Positions 39,430 to 49,468 of a stretch of DNA of 64,000 nt are shown here, one piece after another (positions within the stretch are counted from its first letter, which is position 1; each line of letters starts with the position of its first letter). The notes beneath the pieces were generated by a model that was not told the DNA's origin, ran no database searches, and saw only the letters and a program-made list of their open reading frames with translations. Both the position numbers and the translations under genes were made by a program. The stretch is from an uncultured Oscillospiraceae bacterium (lineage in GTDB: Bacteria > Bacillota > Clostridia > Oscillospirales > Oscillospiraceae): assembly GCA_934655875.1 (NCBI GenBank), contig CAKUHB010000002.1:109108-173107 (forward strand), in the 5' to 3' direction.

Positions 39430-40884
39430 TCAGATATGCTTCCACTTTGCGCCGCCGGGGATATCGGTGATCTCGATTCCCTGCGCTTTCAGCTCGTCGC
39501 GGATGCGGTCGGCTTCGGCAAAGTTCTTGGCCTTCTTCGCGTCGTAGCGTGCCTGGATCTGCGCCGTGACTGCCGCGTCGTCATTGCCGTCTTCGCAGAA
39601 GATGGAATATGCGCCTGCGGCGGGCTTCTCCGCTGCATTGCGCTTGCGGATCTCGTCGGCCTTTTTGCAGAGGTCAAGGCTCAGAACCTTGTCAAAGTCG
39701 TCCAGAACAAACAGCTTTGTCGCGTCGTTGGTCTTGTACTTGAGTACGTCGTAAAGAGCCGTAATGGCCAGCGACGTGTTGAGGTCATTGCCGAGTGCAG
39801 CATTGAATTTCTCGCGCAGCGCCGCGACGGCGGCTTCGTCGATCTCACCGTCGCCGGGCTTCAGCGCGGCGATCTTGGCCAGGAGCTTCTGATACGTGCC
39901 TGCCGCGTTGTCGAGGTTTTCCCACGTAAAGACAAGGTTGCGGCGGTAATGGCTTTGCAGGCAGAACAGGCGGTAGCACAGCGGGTCATAGCCCTTCTGC
40001 TCCAGCAGTGAGACCGTCAAAAACTCGCCCTTTGACTTGGACATTTTACCGCTGGCCGTATTCAGATGCATGACGTGCATCCAGTAGTTGCACCAGTGGT
40101 GGCCGATATAGCTCTCCGACTGGGCGATCTCATTCGTGTGGTGCGGGAACGCGTTGTCGATGCCGCCGCAGTGGATATCGAGATGTTCGCCCAGATATTT
40201 GAGCGAAATGCCGGTGCACTCAATGTGCCAGCCGGGATAGCCGACGCCCCATGGAGAATCCCACTTGAGCGCCTGATCTTCAAACTTGGACTTGGTGAAC
40301 CAGAGGACAAAGTCATTCTTGTTGCGCTTGTTGGTGTCCTCTTCTACGCCCTCGCGGACGCCGACGGCCAGATCCTCCTCCTTGTGCTCGTTGAAAATAT
40401 AGTACTTTTCGAGCTTGGAGGTATCGAAATACACGTTGCCGCCCTCAATATAGGCATAGCCGGTATCAAGGAGCTTCGTGATGATCTTGATATACTCGTC
40501 GATGCAGCCGGTCGCAGGCTGGACGACGTCCGGACGCTTGATGTTGAGCTTTTTGCAGTCATCAAAGAAAGCGTCGGTATAGAATTTCGCGATCTCCATG
40601 ACCGTCTTGTGCTCGCGGCGGGCTCCCTTGAGCATCTTGTCCTCGCCCTCGTCGGCGTCGGAGGTCAGATGGCCGACGTCCGTAATGTTCATGACGCGCT
40701 TGACCGGATAGCCGGCGTAGCGCAGATATTTTTCCAGCACATCCTCCATGATATAGCTGCGGAGGTTGCCGATGTGCGCAAAGTGATAGACCGTCGGGCC
40801 GCAGGTGTACATTTTGACCAGATTGGGGTCATTCGGAACAAATTCTTCCTTTTTATGCGTGGCAGAGTTATACAGATACATCAT
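39430..40884 (-). CDS. cysS: Cysteinyl-tRNA synthetase
   Basis: A 484-residue class I synthetase. The zinc-binding Cys is in MYTCGPTVYHFAHIGN, which also carries the HIGH-like HIGN. GWHIECTGISLKYLG with further zinc ligands, and the KMSKS loop ASGKMSKSKGEF (about 268), are visible. ATG 40882-40884 (or the next ATG) follows AAAGGAG. It shares the cysteine T-box operon with cysE, whose stop it overlaps. Confidence 0.96.
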   Translation of the reverse strand: MMYLYNSATHKKEEFVPNDPNLVKMYTCGPTVYHFAHIGNLRSYIMEDVLEKYLRYAGYPVKRVMNITDVGHLTSDADEGEDKMLKGARREHKTVMEIAKFYTDAFFDDCKKLNIKRPDVVQPATGCIDEYIKIITKLLDTGYAYIEGGNVYFDTSKLEKYYIFNEHKEEDLAVGVREGVEEDTNKRNKNDFVLWFTKSKFEDQALKWDSPWGVGYPGWHIECTGISLKYLGEHLDIHCGGIDNAFPHHTNEIAQSESYIGHHWCNYWMHVMHLNTASGKMSKSKGEFLTVSLLEQKGYDPLCYRLFCLQSHYRRNLVFTWENLDNAAGTYQKLLAKIAALKPGDGEIDEAAVAALREKFNAALGNDLNTSLAITALYDVLKYKTNDATKLFVLDDFDKVLSLDLCKKADEIRKRNAAEKPAAGAYSIFCEDGNDDAAVTAQIQARYDAKKAKNFAEADRIRDELKAQGIEITDIPGGAKWKHI

Positions 40885-41507
40885 CAATTCTCCTTTGCAG
40901 TGTCGCTGAGCTGTTCTTCCAGCAGCGCCATGCGGCGCTTGAGTTCTTCGATTTCGAGCATGACAGGGTCAGGCGTGTGGATATGGTCGAGCTTGTCGCC
41001 GCAGAGCCGGACGATCCGCCCCGGGACGCCGACGACCGTTGCGCCGGGCGGAACCTCCCGCAGCACAACAGCATTGGCCGCGATACGGGCATTATCGCCG
41101 ACGCGGAACGGCCCCAATACCTTTGCACCGGAGCCGACCATGACGTTGTTGCCGAGCGTGGGATGGCGCTTGCCGACGTCCTTGCCCGTGCCGCCGAGTG
41201 TGACGCCCTGATACAGCAGACAGTCGTCGCCAATCTCCGCGGTCTCACCGATCACAATGCCGGTGCCGTGGTCGATGACAAGACGGCGGCCGATGGTCGC
41301 GCCGGGGTGGATCTCGATTCCGGTCCACATTTTCGACCACTGGGAAATGGCACGGGCGATGAAAAAGCACCGATGGCGGTAAAACCAGTGCGCAATCCGG
41401 TAATCAATGGTCGCATGCAGGCCGTTATAGAGCAGTATGACCTCGACAGCCGACCGTGCGGCCGGGTCGTTCTTTTTATATGCCTGGATATCCTCCAACA
41501 GATGCAA
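40884..41507 (-). CDS. cysE: Serine O-acetyltransferase
   Basis: A 207-residue protein. A helical N-terminal region (DIQAYKKNDPAARSAVEVIL) precedes a left-handed beta helix of hexapeptide repeats with IDHGTGIVIGETAEIGDDC and QGVTLGGTGK. The Asp/His catalytic pair is at DHGTG. The start is probably TTG 41505-41507, 8 nt after GGAGGA. Makes O-acetylserine for cysteine. First gene after the cysteine T-box. Confidence 0.93.
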   Translation of the reverse strand: MHLLEDIQAYKKNDPAARSAVEVILLYNGLHATIDYRIAHWFYRHRCFFIARAISQWSKMWTGIEIHPGATIGRRLVIDHGTGIVIGETAEIGDDCLLYQGVTLGGTGKDVGKRHPTLGNNVMVGSGAKVLGPFRVGDNARIAANAVVLREVPPGATVVGVPGRIVRLCGDKLDHIHTPDPVMLEIEELKRRMALLEEQLSDTAKEN

Positions 41508-41544
41508 ATGCGGGTTCCTCCAATCACAGGGCAAAACGACAATA

Positions 41545-41785
41545 CGGGAAAAATAAAAAGCCTACCTCCTGATCCTCAAGAGGCGGGCTTTCAAACTCGC
41601 GGTTCCACTCTGATTTTTCACTCAAGGCTTTGACGTAAGCCCAAAACGGGGTCTCCCCTCGCTCACGAACGCACGTTCCCGCAGAAGCTCTGTCTCCGCT
41701 TGCAGCCGATGGCGGAAACTCTCTGAAAGAGCGGATATACGGTACTCTTTTCGGTCAACGCGATATTCATTTTTCTTGGGAAATC
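41545..41785 (-). promoter_or_regulatory. T-box leader for cysteine (cysE-cysS)
   Basis: On the minus strand the T-box AGAGTGGAACCGCG is at 41598-41611, followed by a GC hairpin and T-rich tract (41550-41590) as terminator. An AGTA motif lies near 41745. A TGC codon (41702-41704) in the specifier region fits Cys. The T-box bulge TGGA pairs with UCCA, matching the U73 discriminator of tRNA-Cys. Uncharged tRNA-Cys should permit read-through into cysE and cysS. Confidence 0.92.
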
Positions 41786-41807
41786 ATATCATTGCGCGGA
41801 AAAAAAG

Positions 41808-42362
41808 TCAAGCCTTCTTCGACGCACCAAGGCCAAGGCAGCCCCAGTTCTTGCAGAAATACTCGGTGCCGGAGTAGACCGTCGTCAGGAGAATGACCAC
41901 GTTCACGACCGTGTCGAGAACCGGAACGCCCGGAATGACCATCATGGCGATCAGACCGACCATGGTGCAGGCTGTCTTGATCTTACCGCTCCAGCCGGCA
42001 GCGATCACGGTGCCGTTATTGGCGGCGACCATACGCAGACCGCTGATGGCAAACTCCCGCGCAATCACGATGAACACCAGCCAAGACGGCATCCGGCCCC
42101 AGCCGACGAAGACCATCATGCAGGCGGTCACCAGCAGCTTGTCAGCCAGCGGGTCGAGGAATTTGCCGAAATCGCTGACCTGATTATAGTGGCGGGCAAT
42201 ATAGCCGTCCAGAAAATCAGAGATGCTGGCAACGATGAAAACGGCGATGGCGACCCAGCGCATCCAGTCGTTTGCCGCGCCGTTCGCAGAAAGCAGCATG
42301 AATACCAGATAGACCGGGATGAGAAATACGCGGACAAGGGTGATCTTACTTGCTGTCGTCAT
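41808..42362 (-). CDS. pgsA: CDP-diacylglycerol-glycerol-3-phosphate 3-phosphatidyltransferase
   Basis: A 184-residue membrane protein. The CDP-alcohol phosphotransferase motif SDFLDGYIARHYNQVSDFGK continuing to FLDPLADK (about 48-75) has all the metal-binding Asp residues, and there are about five membrane helices. First committed step of phosphatidylglycerol synthesis. It overlaps rimO by 17 bp. Confidence 0.95.
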   Translation of the reverse strand: MTTASKITLVRVFLIPVYLVFMLLSANGAANDWMRWVAIAVFIVASISDFLDGYIARHYNQVSDFGKFLDPLADKLLVTACMMVFVGWGRMPSWLVFIVIAREFAISGLRMVAANNGTVIAAGWSGKIKTACTMVGLIAMMVIPGVPVLDTVVNVVILLTTVYSGTEYFCKNWGCLGLGASKKA

Positions 42363-43692
42363 GATAATCTTCCTCCAGAATACCGATCAGTTCGCCGTCG
42401 TAGGTATCGACGACGCGAACGTCTACAAAATCGCCGGTCTTGATGTGCCGCTCTGCGGTGAACCAGATCTTGCCGTCAATATCCGGAGAATCTGCATAGG
42501 TTCGGCCGTAGTAGCTCTCTTCGTCCGGGTCAAAGCCTTCACAAAGCACCTGCATGGTCTTGCCGATGCAGGATTCATTATAGTCATCCATAATGCGGGA
42601 CTGGATCTCAGCGACCAGATCGGCGCGCTGCCGGGCAATCTCGCTATCAGGATATTCCATCTCGGCCGCGCGCGTGCCCTCTTCCGGAGAGAACGCAAAC
42701 GCGCCGACGCGTTCGAGCTTATACTCCTTCAGGAAGCTGCAAAGCTCGGCAAATTCCTCCTCGCCCTCACCGGGCAGGCCGGTGATGAGACTCGTCCGCA
42801 GGACAAGACCGGGGATCTCCTGGCGGAGCTTTTTGAAAAGCGCCCGGACATAGTCTCCGTTGCCGCGGCGGTTCATGCGGCGGAGAATTTCGTCGTTGAT
42901 GTGCTGGATGGGAATGTCGAGATACTTGACGATCTTCGGCTCGTTTGCCAGAACATCAATGAGCTCCTGCGACATTTCATCCGGATAGAGATAATGAACG
43001 CGGATCCAGACCAGACCGTCGATCCGGCACAGCCGGCGCAGCAGCTCCGCGAGCCGCCGCTCGCCGTACAGATCAAGCCCGTAGCGGCTCGTGTCCTGCG
43101 CGACGACGATCAGCTCCTTGACGCCGTCAGCGGCCAACTGCTCCGCTTCCGCGACCAGCTCCTCCAACGGGCGGCTGCGCAGCTTGCCGCGCAGCTTTGG
43201 GATGACGCAGTAGGCGCAGTGATTGTCGCAGCCCTCGGCGATCTTCAGATAGGCATAATATTCCGGCGTGGTAAGGATACGGCCGTCCTCGGACTGCTCG
43301 GCGTTGATGTCGTCAAAGCGTTTGTAGAGCTTGCCGCTGAGGATCTGGCCGACCGCGTTGGCCACGTCGTAATAGGAGCCGGTACCAAGCACGCCGTCGA
43401 CCTCCGGCAGCTCCTTCAGGATCTCCTCCTGATAGCGCTGTGCCAGACAGCCGGTGACGAGGATCTTCTGGATCCGGCCCTCGGCCTTCAGCTGCGCCAT
43501 GGCAAGGATATTGTCGATGGCTTCGGTCTTTGCGGATTCAATGAAGCCGCAGGTGTTGACAATGACAAGCTCCGCGCCGTCCGGGTCGGGACGGATCTCG
43601 TAGCCTGCCTGCCGCAGAAGCCACAGCATGTGCTCGGCGTTGACCTGATTTTTCGCGCAGCCGAGCGAGATCATGCCTATCGTATGGGTCAT
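42346..43692 (-). CDS. rimO: Ribosomal protein S12 methylthiotransferase
   Basis: A 448-residue MiaB/RimO-family enzyme. The N-terminal cluster domain has SLGCAKNQVNAE, VNTCGF and VTGCLAQRY cysteines. The radical-SAM CxxxCxxC is in EGCDNHCAYCVIPKLRG (about 152), with a C-terminal TRAM domain. The CAYCVIP form and SLGCAKN favour RimO over MiaB. It overlaps recX by 4 bp. Confidence 0.94.
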   Translation of the reverse strand: MTHTIGMISLGCAKNQVNAEHMLWLLRQAGYEIRPDPDGAELVIVNTCGFIESAKTEAIDNILAMAQLKAEGRIQKILVTGCLAQRYQEEILKELPEVDGVLGTGSYYDVANAVGQILSGKLYKRFDDINAEQSEDGRILTTPEYYAYLKIAEGCDNHCAYCVIPKLRGKLRSRPLEELVAEAEQLAADGVKELIVVAQDTSRYGLDLYGERRLAELLRRLCRIDGLVWIRVHYLYPDEMSQELIDVLANEPKIVKYLDIPIQHINDEILRRMNRRGNGDYVRALFKKLRQEIPGLVLRTSLITGLPGEGEEEFAELCSFLKEYKLERVGAFAFSPEEGTRAAEMEYPDSEIARQRADLVAEIQSRIMDDYNESCIGKTMQVLCEGFDPDEESYYGRTYADSPDIDGKIWFTAERHIKTGDFVDVRVVDTYDGELIGILEEDYHDDSK

Positions 43693-44330
43693 GATATGTT
43701 GTCCTCCAAGTTTTCCTCCAGCTCCAGATCGGCGCGGTAGCGCCGGAGACCGGACTGGATATCCTTCCAGCTGTGGCCGCGCCGGATAAGCGCGTCCACG
43801 GCTTTTTTGACCTCTTTTTCGTCAGGGTCTGCTCCCTGCCAGCGGCGGGCGAGAAAACGGTCGATCGCATCGTCCATTTCCGGGACGGTATCGAGTGCGT
43901 CTGCCCAGTATTCCTGCGGGATGCCCTTTTCATACAGGATGTTTTTGACGCGTGCCTGGCCATAGCCCTTGCTGACGGCGCTTGCGGCAAGCTGACGGGC
44001 GGTCTCCCGGTCGTCGAGCAGGCGCAGCTCCTTGAGCCAGCCGACGGCTTCCTCCGCGTCCTGCTTATCCTCGCCCTTCTGGACGAGCCGTTTCTGAAGC
44101 TCCTTTTCAGACACGCCTGCCGCGGCGACAATGCGCACGGCCCGCGCCTTGGCGGACGCCTTTCCGGCTGCGGCCAGCAGCGCCTGATAGTCGCTCTCAG
44201 ACAGCTCCATGCCGCTGTAGAGCCCAAGATCCGCGATCAGATACGGCTGGGTTTTCAAAACGGTATCGTCGTCAAAGAGCAGCTTCACGCGCTTGGACTG
44301 CGGCAGCTCCTGAATGGCAAGCAGGCGCAT
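43689..44330 (-). CDS. recX: RecA regulator RecX
   Basis: A 213-residue basic/acidic helical protein with three RecX-type repeats (KELQKRLVQKGEDKQDAEEA; GYGQARVKNILYEKGIPQEY; GHSWKDIQSGLRRYRAD). It starts on the last base of recA, a common arrangement. Modulates RecA filaments. Confidence 0.9.
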   Translation of the reverse strand: MRLLAIQELPQSKRVKLLFDDDTVLKTQPYLIADLGLYSGMELSESDYQALLAAAGKASAKARAVRIVAAAGVSEKELQKRLVQKGEDKQDAEEAVGWLKELRLLDDRETARQLAASAVSKGYGQARVKNILYEKGIPQEYWADALDTVPEMDDAIDRFLARRWQGADPDEKEVKKAVDALIRRGHSWKDIQSGLRRYRADLELEENLEDNIS

Positions 44331-45427
44331 CAGTCGTCGTTAAAGTCGTCAGCCGAGACGCTGACTGGCTTGGCCGCGGCAGCCGCGGGCGGCTTGGCAT
44401 TCTTGCCCTGCAGCTTCCACATATTGTCGCGGATTTCCTGCTCAATGCGGTCGGCCACATCGGGATGGTCAATGAGGTACTGCTTGGCAGAGTCTCTGCC
44501 CTGCCCGATACGCTCATCCCCGATGGAGAACCAGCTGCCGCTCTTATTGATGAGCTCCAGCTGCACGGCAAGATCGACCATTTCGCCCCATTTGGAAATG
44601 CCTTCGCCGTACATGATATCGAAATACGCCTCTTTGAAGGGGGGCGCGCACTTATTCTTGACGATCTTGGCACGCGTGCGGTTGCCGATGACCTCGGAGC
44701 CGTTTTTGATGGCTTCGGTGCGGCGGATATCGATACGGACGGACGCGTAGAACTTCAGTGCGTTGCCGCCAGTGGTCGTCTCGGGGTTGCCGTACATGAC
44801 GCCGATCTTCATACGCAGCTGGTTGATGAAGATGACGACGCAGTTTGTTTTGGAAATATTGCCGGCGAGCTTCCGCAGGGCCTGCGACATGAGTCGTGCC
44901 TGCAAACCGACGAACGTATCGCCCATCTCGCCCTCAATTTCCGCGCGCGGCGTCAGTGCTGCGACGGAGTCGACGACGACAACGTCGACCGCACCGGAGC
45001 GAACCAGCGCGTCGGTGATCTCCAGCGCCTGTTCGCCGGTATCCGGCTGGGAGACGAGCATGGAGTCGATATCGACGCCGATCCTTGCCGCGTAATCCGG
45101 GTCGAGGGCGTGCTCCGCGTCGACAAACGCGACCTCACCGCCGCGCTTCTGCGCCTGCGCGACGATGTGCAGCGCCAGCGTCGTTTTACCGGAGGATTCC
45201 GGGCCGTAGATCTCGATGATTCTTCCCTTCGGCACGCCGCCGATGCCGAGCGCAGCGTCAAGCGCCAGAGAGCCGGTCGGGATGGCGTCCACCTGCAAAT
45301 CAGGCCGGTCGCCCAGACGCATGACCGCGCCCTTGCCGAAGTTCTTTTCGATCTGGCGGATGGCCGTGTCAAGCGCCTGCTTCTTATCGTTGTTGGGAGT
45401 CTGATCGGCTGTTTTCTTTCGTTCCAT
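44330..45427 (-). CDS. recA: Recombinase RecA
   Basis: A 365-residue RecA. Walker A is GPESSGKTT (about 76), Walker B VVVVDSVAAL, loop L1 EGEMGDTFVGLQARLMSQAL, and loop L2 LRMKIGVMYGNPETTTGGNAL. The C-terminus carries a NDD acidic end. Upstream, AAACAAACGTTT at 45490-45501 resembles a Gram-positive LexA box with one mismatch per half, suggestive but weak. Confidence 0.97.
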   Translation of the reverse strand: MERKKTADQTPNNDKKQALDTAIRQIEKNFGKGAVMRLGDRPDLQVDAIPTGSLALDAALGIGGVPKGRIIEIYGPESSGKTTLALHIVAQAQKRGGEVAFVDAEHALDPDYAARIGVDIDSMLVSQPDTGEQALEITDALVRSGAVDVVVVDSVAALTPRAEIEGEMGDTFVGLQARLMSQALRKLAGNISKTNCVVIFINQLRMKIGVMYGNPETTTGGNALKFYASVRIDIRRTEAIKNGSEVIGNRTRAKIVKNKCAPPFKEAYFDIMYGEGISKWGEMVDLAVQLELINKSGSWFSIGDERIGQGRDSAKQYLIDHPDVADRIEQEIRDNMWKLQGKNAKPPAAAAAKPVSVSADDFNDD

Positions 45428-45500
45428 CGTCTCAGTTCCTTCCTCTTTTTATTTCTGCGCTTATCCTATCACAGATCTGCGTAAAAATCAAACGTTTGTT

Positions 45501-46358
45501 TTATTTCTTTCTGCCGCGCACAGCGCGTACCACGCCGCGCAGATCCTTGCGCAGGACAATATCCGTGTATCCGGCTTCCTGCAAAAGCATGGAGACCGCC
45601 ATATGCTGCCCAAGGCCAAACTCAAAGCACAGATAGCCGCCTGGGGCGATCAGGTGCGTGAAGTTGTCGACGACTGCGCGGTAGAACAGCAGACCGTCCG
45701 CGCCGCCATCGAGCGCCAGCGCCGGTTCATAGTCCCGGACGGACGGCGCAAGCTGCGGCATCTCCTCTGACGTGACATACGGCGGATTGCAGACGAGCGC
45801 GTCGAGCGTGCCGACAAAGCTCGGCCCCTTCTTCCGCGCGTCAAGGCCGATGGCCGTGACGCGGTTCTGGAGCTTCAGCCGCTTGATGTTGCGCTTGGCC
45901 ACGGCGAGCGCCGGACGGGAGATATCCGCCAGCGTCACGTGCGCACCGGGCAGCTGATGCGCAATGGCAAGCCCGATGCAGCCGCTTCCGCAGCAAAGAT
46001 CCAGCACCCGCGGCTCCGTCCGTACACGCAGCGCTTCGATCGCAAGCTCCGTGACGGCCATGGTATCGTCGCGCGGGATCAGCACATCCGGTGTGACCTC
46101 GAACGACAGCCCGTAAAAGTCCCACTGGCCGAGGATATACGGCAGCGGCTCATGGGCAAGCATCCGGGCAACGTAGCCGTTCAGCCGCTCCTCGATCTGC
46201 TCGCTGGCGTACAGGCCGGAGTCGGCCAGAACTGCGGAGACAGACTTGCCGGATGCCAGCGCCAGCAGCTCGCGCGCCGCCATGGAAGCGTTGTCGCCTT
46301 CGGACGGCAGAAGCGCCCGTCTGGCCTGTAAATAGAGGTCTCCGTACTTTTTTACCAT
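45501..46358 (-). CDS. prmC: Release factor glutamine methyltransferase
   Basis: A 285-residue protein. The N-terminal helical domain is followed by a SAM-binding fold with VLDLCCGSGCIGLAIA (about 120) and the catalytic VCNPPYVTSEEM. Methylates the GGQ glutamine of release factors. It overlaps the DUF1385 gene by 7 bp. Confidence 0.93.
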   Translation of the reverse strand: MVKKYGDLYLQARRALLPSEGDNASMAARELLALASGKSVSAVLADSGLYASEQIEERLNGYVARMLAHEPLPYILGQWDFYGLSFEVTPDVLIPRDDTMAVTELAIEALRVRTEPRVLDLCCGSGCIGLAIAHQLPGAHVTLADISRPALAVAKRNIKRLKLQNRVTAIGLDARKKGPSFVGTLDALVCNPPYVTSEEMPQLAPSVRDYEPALALDGGADGLLFYRAVVDNFTHLIAPGGYLCFEFGLGQHMAVSMLLQEAGYTDIVLRKDLRGVVRAVRGRKK

Positions 46359-47314
46359 CTGTCCGCACCGGCTTCATCCGGAATGACAAGCTTCAGCGCT
46401 TCGATAGCAACTTCGATCATGGAGTCATCCGGTTCATTGGTCGTAAAATGCTGGAACCACATACCGGGCGCAGACAAGATCCGCGTCAGCCGGTTGTCAT
46501 GCCGGCCGACAAAGCGGTTGCACTCATAGCTGATGGCCACGACGACCGGCAGAAGCGCCAGCCGGACCAGCAGCCGGACGAGCATGCCGCTCATCGGAAG
46601 AACGGCGCTGACCAGCGCGAACAGAAGAATCGAAATGGCGACGACTACAAACAAAAAACTCGTGCCGCAGCGCGGATGCAGTCTTGTCTGCGGGCGGACA
46701 TTTTCCACGGTCAGCGGCAGCCGCGCTTCATAGCAGCGGATGGTCTTATGCTCCGCGCCGTGGTAGGAAAACACGCGCCGCATGTCCTTCATTCTGGAGA
46801 CGAGGATCATGTAGCCCATGAAGATCGCAATACGGATGAGCCCCTCGATGAGACTGCGGATGACTGCATTGTGGATCCAGCGGTCAAACAGGCCGGACAG
46901 GAGCGTCGGCAGGAGGATAAACAACGCGATCGAGAACAGTGCGCCCAGAAAAACGGAGAACGAAATAACTGCCTTCTCCATCTTCTCGCTGCCGAGCTTC
47001 TTCTCGAGCCACTGGTCGAACTTCGACGGCTGCGCGTCCTCTTCCTCCGGGAAAAACTCGGCTGAGTACATGAGCGCCTTCACGCCGGAGACCATCGACG
47101 AGCCGAACGACACCACACCGCGGATGAGCGGCCATTTCAGAATGCCAGTGCGCTTTTTGAGCGGCTCGACCTTTGTGACGAGCCCTTCCGGGCCGCGGAC
47201 AACGATCGCACGCTTGTCCGGCCCCTGCATCATGATGCCCTCGATGAGCGCCTGACCGCCGATGAGCGTTTTGAATTTTTCCTGACTGACAGGCTGATTG
47301 TTTTCTTTTTTCAT
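46352..47314 (-). CDS. DUF1385 membrane protein
   Basis: A 320-residue YqhQ-like protein. GGQALIEGIMMQGPDKRAIV is at the N-terminus, and four to five membrane helices are spread over 110-270. YHGAEHKTIRCYEARLPLTV and LHPRCGTSFLF are characteristic. Function unknown. Usually next to prmC and prfA, as partly here. Confidence 0.9.
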   Translation of the reverse strand: MKKENNQPVSQEKFKTLIGGQALIEGIMMQGPDKRAIVVRGPEGLVTKVEPLKKRTGILKWPLIRGVVSFGSSMVSGVKALMYSAEFFPEEEDAQPSKFDQWLEKKLGSEKMEKAVISFSVFLGALFSIALFILLPTLLSGLFDRWIHNAVIRSLIEGLIRIAIFMGYMILVSRMKDMRRVFSYHGAEHKTIRCYEARLPLTVENVRPQTRLHPRCGTSFLFVVVAISILLFALVSAVLPMSGMLVRLLVRLALLPVVVAISYECNRFVGRHDNRLTRILSAPGMWFQHFTTNEPDDSMIEVAIEALKLVIPDEAGADRW

Positions 47315-47323
47315 GGAAACCTC

Positions 47324-48745
47324 TTATTCCTCCCCGGTGGGGATGCTGATGGTAACGAGCGTACCGCCGCCGTCGGCGTTTTCCAGTGTCAGCGTGCCGC
47401 CGTGCATGGTGACGATCTCCTCGCATACGGCAAGGCCGATGCCGCTGCCGCGGGCCTTGGAGCTGCCCTTATAAAACTTCATCTTGACGCGCGGCAGCTC
47501 CTCCTCCGGAATGCCGGGGCCATAGTCGCGAATGCGGATCACGACAAAGCTGCCCTCCTGCGCGATGGAAGCGTCGATCCGCTTGCCGTCGCCGCCGTGC
47601 TTGGCGGCGTTATCCAGAATGTTGAGGAAGACCTGACGCATGCGCGCCACATCGCACGGGATCTCCGGGATCTCTTCCTCGCAGCCGTCATAGTGCAGGG
47701 AAATGCCCTCCTGCTTCAATCGGCTGCCGTACATGAAGACGGTATCTTCAAACTCCGCCAGAATATCGGCGGTTTCGACATGGAGCGTAAAGCGGCCGTC
47801 CTGCATACGCGTAAATTCCAGCAGCTCCTCGACCATGCCGGTCAGACGCTTGGCTTCCCGCGCGATGATCACGACGCCGCGGCGCGTCTCCGCGTCCAGA
47901 TTTTCGGACGTCAGCAGCGTCTCGCCCCAGCCGGAGATGGCTGTCAGCGGGGTGCGCAGCTCGTGCGAGACGGAGGAAATAAACTCCGTCTGCGTCTTTT
48001 CGGACTGCCCGATCTTCACGGACATATCGTTGATGGTATTGACCAGCTCACCGATCTCATCGTCATACTGCTGCGGGATCTGCACGCCGTAGGAACCGGC
48101 AGCGATGCGCTTGGCCGTCGCGTTGATCTGCGAGACAGGCACCAGAATGGACTTGATAAAAAAGCTGCTCATGAAGAAGATCGCGCCGATGAACAAAAGT
48201 CCGACCGTCGCCGCGATGAGCGCGATCATGAGAACCTGAAGATCTGCGTTGCGCAGGCTTGTAACATAGCGCAGAACGCCGATCACCTCGCCGTTGGAGT
48301 AGATCATCGGGCTGGAAACAGCGAGGATCCGCTCGCCCGTGGAGGGATTGCGGCCCTTGAACACACGCGTCTGCTGGCTGTCGATCGCCTGCCGGATCTC
48401 CGGCGTGGACGGCGAGCGCCCGGCAAATTTTCCGTAGGACGACGCGACGATCTTGCCGTTTGTCGAGATAAATTGCAGCTCCAGCCGATCCTTTTCCTCA
48501 AAGGTCTTGGCGAATTTGATGCAGGACTGGTAGTATTCGTTGTAGCTCTGGCTGATGTAATTGCTGAAAAAATCCGTCGTCGTTTTGGCCTTGGTCTCAA
48601 GCCCGGAACGGAGGTTGGTATCGTAATAGGCCGCCATGGACAAAATGACAGCCAGCACGCAGGCGATGGTCAGAAGCGTGATCACACCGACGTTTCCGAG
48701 GAACCAGCGGCGCTCGATGCCGGACAGACGCTTATGCTGTTTCAA
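47324..48745 (-). CDS. Membrane sensor histidine kinase
   Basis: A 473-residue kinase. TM1 is at about 15-38, an extracellular sensor domain runs to about 165, and TM2 is at about 172-197. HAMP is at 198-250, the HisKA phosphoacceptor is SHELRTPLTAISGWGETL (about 262), and the N and G boxes of the ATPase are NAAKHGG and DYGPGIP/GSGIGLAV. It pairs with the regulator at 48769. The signal is unknown. Confidence 0.93.
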   Translation of the reverse strand: MKQHKRLSGIERRWFLGNVGVITLLTIACVLAVILSMAAYYDTNLRSGLETKAKTTTDFFSNYISQSYNEYYQSCIKFAKTFEEKDRLELQFISTNGKIVASSYGKFAGRSPSTPEIRQAIDSQQTRVFKGRNPSTGERILAVSSPMIYSNGEVIGVLRYVTSLRNADLQVLMIALIAATVGLLFIGAIFFMSSFFIKSILVPVSQINATAKRIAAGSYGVQIPQQYDDEIGELVNTINDMSVKIGQSEKTQTEFISSVSHELRTPLTAISGWGETLLTSENLDAETRRGVVIIAREAKRLTGMVEELLEFTRMQDGRFTLHVETADILAEFEDTVFMYGSRLKQEGISLHYDGCEEEIPEIPCDVARMRQVFLNILDNAAKHGGDGKRIDASIAQEGSFVVIRIRDYGPGIPEEELPRVKMKFYKGSSKARGSGIGLAVCEEIVTMHGGTLTLENADGGGTLVTISIPTGEE

Positions 48746-48768
48746 GAAGCCTCACCTCACACGCCTAG

Positions 48769-49455
48769 TCAGGCGCCCCACTTGTAGCCGAAGCCCCAGA
48801 CGGTCGTGATATACGTCGGGTTTGCCGTATCGTCTTCGATCTTGATGCGCAGGCGGCGGATGTTGACGTCGACGATCTTCAGTTCGCCGTCATAATCGCG
48901 GCCCCACACGGCGGCCAGAATATCCTCGCGGGAAAGCGCGCGGCCGGGATTCTGCATGAACAGCTTCATGATGGCGTATTCCACCTGCGTGAGCTTGATG
49001 CGGCGGCCGTCCTTGTCGAGCGTGCGGTTGCGCGTGTTCAGGATGAACGGGCCGTGCTTCAGCTCAATCTGATTGCTGGACGCGTCGTTGTCGATGCGGC
49101 GGTAAAGCGCGTCGATCCGCGCAGTCAGCTCCGCCGGACTGAAGGGCTTGGTCATATAGTCGTCAGCGCCGGTCATAAGGCCGGTGATCTTGTCCATTTC
49201 CTGACTTCTTGCGGTTAGCATAATAATACCAATCTTCTTATCCGTCGCCCGGATGCTGCGGCAGACCTCAAAGCCGTCGATGCCGGGCAGCATGATATCC
49301 AGAATCGCGACGCCGACGTCCGGATTGGTCTTCAGAAGCTCCAGCGCTTCTTCACCGGTACCGGCCTCCACGACCTCATAGCCCGCACGCTTGAGATTGA
49401 TGACGACGAAGCTGCGGATGCTGACCTCGTCTTCCAGAATGAGTACTTTCTTCAT
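48769..49455 (-). CDS. OmpR/PhoB-type response regulator
   Basis: A 228-residue regulator from ATG 49453-49455 with GAGGAG upstream. The receiver has acidic pocket LEDE, phospho-Asp in VAILDIMLPG (about 52) and Lys in DYMTKPFSPAE. The C-terminal winged helix ends in TVWGFGYKWGA. Operon with the kinase downstream and the lipoprotein upstream. Confidence 0.94.
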   Translation of the reverse strand: MKKVLILEDEVSIRSFVVINLKRAGYEVVEAGTGEEALELLKTNPDVGVAILDIMLPGIDGFEVCRSIRATDKKIGIIMLTARSQEMDKITGLMTGADDYMTKPFSPAELTARIDALYRRIDNDASSNQIELKHGPFILNTRNRTLDKDGRRIKLTQVEYAIMKLFMQNPGRALSREDILAAVWGRDYDGELKIVDVNIRRLRIKIEDDTANPTYITTVWGFGYKWGA

Positions 49456-49468
49456 CTTCTTACGCTCC